A stretch of 64,000 nucleotides of DNA, taken from CAWBLP01 sp963789495. GTDB taxonomy: Bacteria > Pseudomonadota > Alphaproteobacteria > Acetobacterales > Acetobacteraceae. Positions 62,223-64,000 of the stretch are shown here, piece after piece (the stretch's first letter is position 1; every line of letters begins with the position of its first letter). The stretch lies in contig CAWBLP010000021.1 of assembly GCA_963789495.1 (NCBI GenBank), positions 12,664 through 76,663 on the forward strand, in the 5' to 3' direction. A program made the translations under genes and the position numbers. Below the pieces are notes generated by a model. That model was not told the DNA's origin and searched no databases. It saw only the letters and a program-made list of their open reading frames with translations.

Positions 62223-62337
62223 ACCGTGACGGTGCCACCCCGCCGCGCTGGGGTGGGGCGCAGCAAGCTTCGGGGGCAACGCCCCGATACTTACCGCGCC
62301 CCACCCCAGCGCGGCGGGGTGGCACCGTCACGGTTCA
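62220..62337. terminator. Perfect 42-bp inverted repeat, bidirectional terminator
   Basis: 62220-62261 and 62296-62337 are exact reverse complements (42 of 42). The pflA stop codon is the first three bases of the left arm and the nusB stop codon the first three of the right arm as read on the minus strand. The 34-base loop holds an inner hairpin (CGGGGGCAACGCCCCG) of the GGGGC repeat family. Neither arm is followed by a T run, so termination would rely on structure or Rho. Confidence 0.8.
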
Positions 62338-62823
62338 GGCGGCGAACTCCGCCGGCCGCAGCAGGCGGGCCAGGCGGTCCAGCACCGCGTTCGCCATCCC
62401 GGGTTCGGCGCCGATGAAGAAGCCGCGGGCGATATCGAGATACTCATTGATCACCACCTTGGCGGGTGCGCCGTCCGTCATCGCCAGTTCCGCGCCGCCG
62501 GCGCGCAGCACCGCGCGCAGCACCGGATCGAGCCGACCCAGCGGCCAGTCGTCCGGCAGCGATTCGGCCAGCATGCGGTCGATCGTGTCCTGCTGGCGCA
62601 CCGCCGACCGCACCACGCGGGTGAACAGCGGCACTTCGGCGTCCGGCACGCGGCCGTCCTCGAACCCGCCGGTGCCGGGCAATTCGCCCAGCCGGTGGCG
62701 GACGAACTGGTCGATGACCGTTTCAGCGTTCTCTGGCCCCTGCTCGCTCTGGAACAGGGCCTGCACGGCGGCAACCCGCGACGCGGTGCGCGTGCGCGGA
62801 CGCAGCTTCGGTGACTTACTCAT
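62335..62823 (-). CDS. nusB: Transcription antitermination factor NusB
   Basis: 162 residues. Helical NusB fold: RTRTASRVAAVQALFQSEQG at the N-terminus, LPDDWPLGRLDPVLRAVLRA and KVVINEYLDIARGFFIG towards the end. It forms the BoxA-binding heterodimer with S10 for rRNA antitermination. The ATG overlaps the ribH stop by one base (TGATG), the common alphaproteobacterial rib-nus operon. Confidence 0.96.
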   Translation of the reverse strand: MSKSPKLRPRTRTASRVAAVQALFQSEQGPENAETVIDQFVRHRLGELPGTGGFEDGRVPDAEVPLFTRVVRSAVRQQDTIDRMLAESLPDDWPLGRLDPVLRAVLRAGGAELAMTDGAPAKVVINEYLDIARGFFIGAEPGMANAVLDRLARLLRPAEFAA

Positions 62824-63305
62824 CAGGCGGCGCCCAGCCTCCGCGCGAGATTGATCTGCAGCAGGGCCGCTGCGGCGGCTTCGGCGCCCTTGTTGTGGCC
62901 GTCATGGCCGGAGCGGGCCTCGGCCTGCGCCAATGCGTCGCAGGTGAGCAGCCCGGTGCCGAGCGCCAAGCCGAATTGTAGCGCGACGGCCATCATGCCG
63001 TCCATGGTGGCGCGGCAGATGAACTCATAATGGTCGGTTTCGCCGCGGACGATGCAGCCCAGCGCGACGAAGGCGTCGAACCGACGGTCGCCGCGCAGCG
63101 CGATGCGGATCGCCTGTGGCAGTTCGAAGGCGCCGGCGACGTCCAGGGTCTCGAAGGTTGCGCCGGCCTCGCGCAGGATGCGCGCCGCGCCGTCCGACAG
63201 CCCATCGACCACGGCGCGGTAATAGGGCGCCCGCACGATCAGCAGATGCGGGGCGGGGCCTTCGACCTTGGGGGCGGCCGGCAGCGGGGCGTCTTCGGTG
63301 CTCAT
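62823..63305 (-). CDS. ribH: 6,7-dimethyl-8-ribityllumazine synthase
   Basis: 160 residues from ATG 63305 (MSTEDAPLPAAPKVEGPAPH). Catalytic region: GAFELPQAIRIALRGDRRFD and ALGCIVRGETDHYEFICRAT, with the His of the D-H-Y motif, then GTGLLTCDALAQAEARSGHD. It joins ribitylamino-uracil and dihydroxybutanone phosphate into lumazine, the penultimate step to riboflavin. The open frame runs longer upstream, but the added part is repeat-derived. Confidence 0.96.
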   Translation of the reverse strand: MSTEDAPLPAAPKVEGPAPHLLIVRAPYYRAVVDGLSDGAARILREAGATFETLDVAGAFELPQAIRIALRGDRRFDAFVALGCIVRGETDHYEFICRATMDGMMAVALQFGLALGTGLLTCDALAQAEARSGHDGHNKGAEAAAAALLQINLARRLGAA

Positions 63306-63452
63306 CCGGCGATGCGGGGCATGGTGTGATGAGCCACGGCGCCGGGGGTCCGCGGCATGCCGGGTGGAGGCGCGGCCGCGATGGCTATGGATGGATGATG
63401 ACGGACAGACGGGGCATGCCGGGCCTGTAGGCCTGTCATGCAAATCCCATTT

Positions 63453-63568
63453 CCCGTCGTGGCCGGGCTTGACCCGACCATCCGCCCGGGATGTTCGGGG
63501 ATTGTGGCTCCGTTGCGACCTCCCAATCGTTCCGGTGCAGATGGTCGGGTCGGGCCCGGCCATGACGA
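63453..63568. repeat. Twin REP element (inverted pair)
   Basis: 63453-63482 (CCGTCGTGGCCGGGCTTGAC...) and 63541-63568 (ATGGTCGGGTCGGGCCCGGC plus CATGACGA) are inverted copies of the palindrome also seen at 30963-31075, with a similar centre and almost the same total length. It fills most of the ribH-ribBA gap; the remaining 63306-63452 shows no gene. Confidence 0.75.
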
Positions 63569-63621
63569 AATGGCAGATGAGATCACAGGCCCCTGTGTCC
63601 GGCGTGACGGCGTGGCTGAAC

Positions 63622-64000
63622 TCATCCCTCGTAGTCCAGGCCGACGACGTTGGGAATCGGACGCTGCTCGACGATGTTCAGGCCATAGCCTTCCAGGCCG
63701 ACGATGGTGCGCCGGCTGTTGGTGAGCAGGATCATGTTCTGCACGCCAAGATCCAGCAGGATCTGCGCGCCGATGCCATAGTCGCGCAGCACGCGCGGAG
63801 AGCTCGGGGTCTGCGTCGACAGCATACGGACACGTTCCGCCAGCGCGGTCCTGCGGTGTTCGCGAATCAGCACCACAACGCCGCGTCCGACATTGGCGAT
63901 CATGTGCATGGCGTTGTGGATCGCGATCCAGTGCGGCGAGCCGGTCATGTCGTCCAGCAGATCCACCGCATGCATGCGCACCATCACCGGCTCCGGACCG
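63622..64000 (-). CDS. ribBA: RibBA / GTP cyclohydrolase II domain, C-terminal part
   Basis: About 126 residues; the gene continues past the window end. The segments PHWIAIHNAMHMIANVGRGV, LRDYGIGAQILLDLGVQNMI and TNSRRTIVGLEGYGLNIVEQ are the GTP cyclohydrolase II fold (R-D-Y-G-I-G-A-Q-I-L). At the position of the zinc-binding cysteines (normally C-x10-C-x-C) the visible part shows none, as in alphaproteobacterial RibBA where this domain is degenerate and the RibB half provides dihydroxybutanone phosphate synthase. Direction and neighbours (ribH, nusB) fit a riboflavin operon. Confidence 0.88.
   Translation of the reverse strand, partial: GPEPVMVRMHAVDLLDDMTGSPHWIAIHNAMHMIANVGRGVVVLIREHRRTALAERVRMLSTQTPSSPRVLRDYGIGAQILLDLGVQNMILLTNSRRTIVGLEGYGLNIVEQRPIPNVVGLDYEG

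Overview
The window is a 64 kb piece of a G+C-rich chromosome from an alphaproteobacterium, most probably Rhodospirillales/Acetobacteraceae. That placement is an inference from the protein sequences, the gene order, and the RibBA-nusB-ribH grouping; no 16S rRNA or tRNA gene is present to confirm it.

Layout. 1-1760: end of rpoC with a strong terminator. 2039-4423: a FAD-linked (BBE-type) oxidase divergent from a LysR regulator. 5023-5796: a secreted PEP-CTERM protein. 6237-25535: the ribosomal superoperon (str, S10, spc and alpha parts), from rpsL to rplQ. fusA is absent between rpsG and tuf. A GT41/TPR glycosyltransferase and an alpha/beta hydrolase sit between adk and rpsM, where a new promoter appears. 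25794-33486: catabolic and accessory genes (two D-2-hydroxyacid dehydrogenases, an M20 amidohydrolase, diaminopropionate ammonia-lyase, a DUF2939 protein, an amidase, a uronate dehydrogenase-like protein). 33559-44494: a complete-looking minus-strand tad/cpa Flp pilus locus whose genes mostly overlap by 1 or 4 bases. 44759-50413: CoA-transferase, an IS4-type insertion sequence, an EamA transporter, and an AtuA(DUF1446)/DUF4387 pair. 51036-58527: a dipeptide/oligopeptide ABC transporter operon (oppABCDF-like) with a C45 Ntn-hydrolase and a short sigma-54 activator. 58932-62222: pyruvate formate-lyase and its activase. 62335-64000: nusB, ribH and the end of ribBA.

Most striking signals. (1) Three exported proteins of the one tad locus (CpaD, CpaC, TadE) carry N-terminal targeting segments built from in-frame tandem DNA repeats of 15, 15 and 18 bp. 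(2) The opp operon has an exact-consensus -24/-12 promoter, and its last gene is a sensorless sigma-54 activator. (3) pflBA has an exact FNR/Anr box placed as in a class II promoter. (4) pflA contains an in-frame 231-bp insertion bounded by 12-bp repeats. (5) A perfect 42-bp inverted repeat holds the stop codons of convergent pflA and nusB. (6) Several families of palindromic repeats occur as inverted pairs.

Caution on sequence quality: nine reading-frame breaks, all single-base additions, occur in otherwise well-conserved genes including rpoC, tuf and rplC. They look like sequencing or assembly insertions, so these genes are annotated as whole genes with a frame break and not as pseudogenes.
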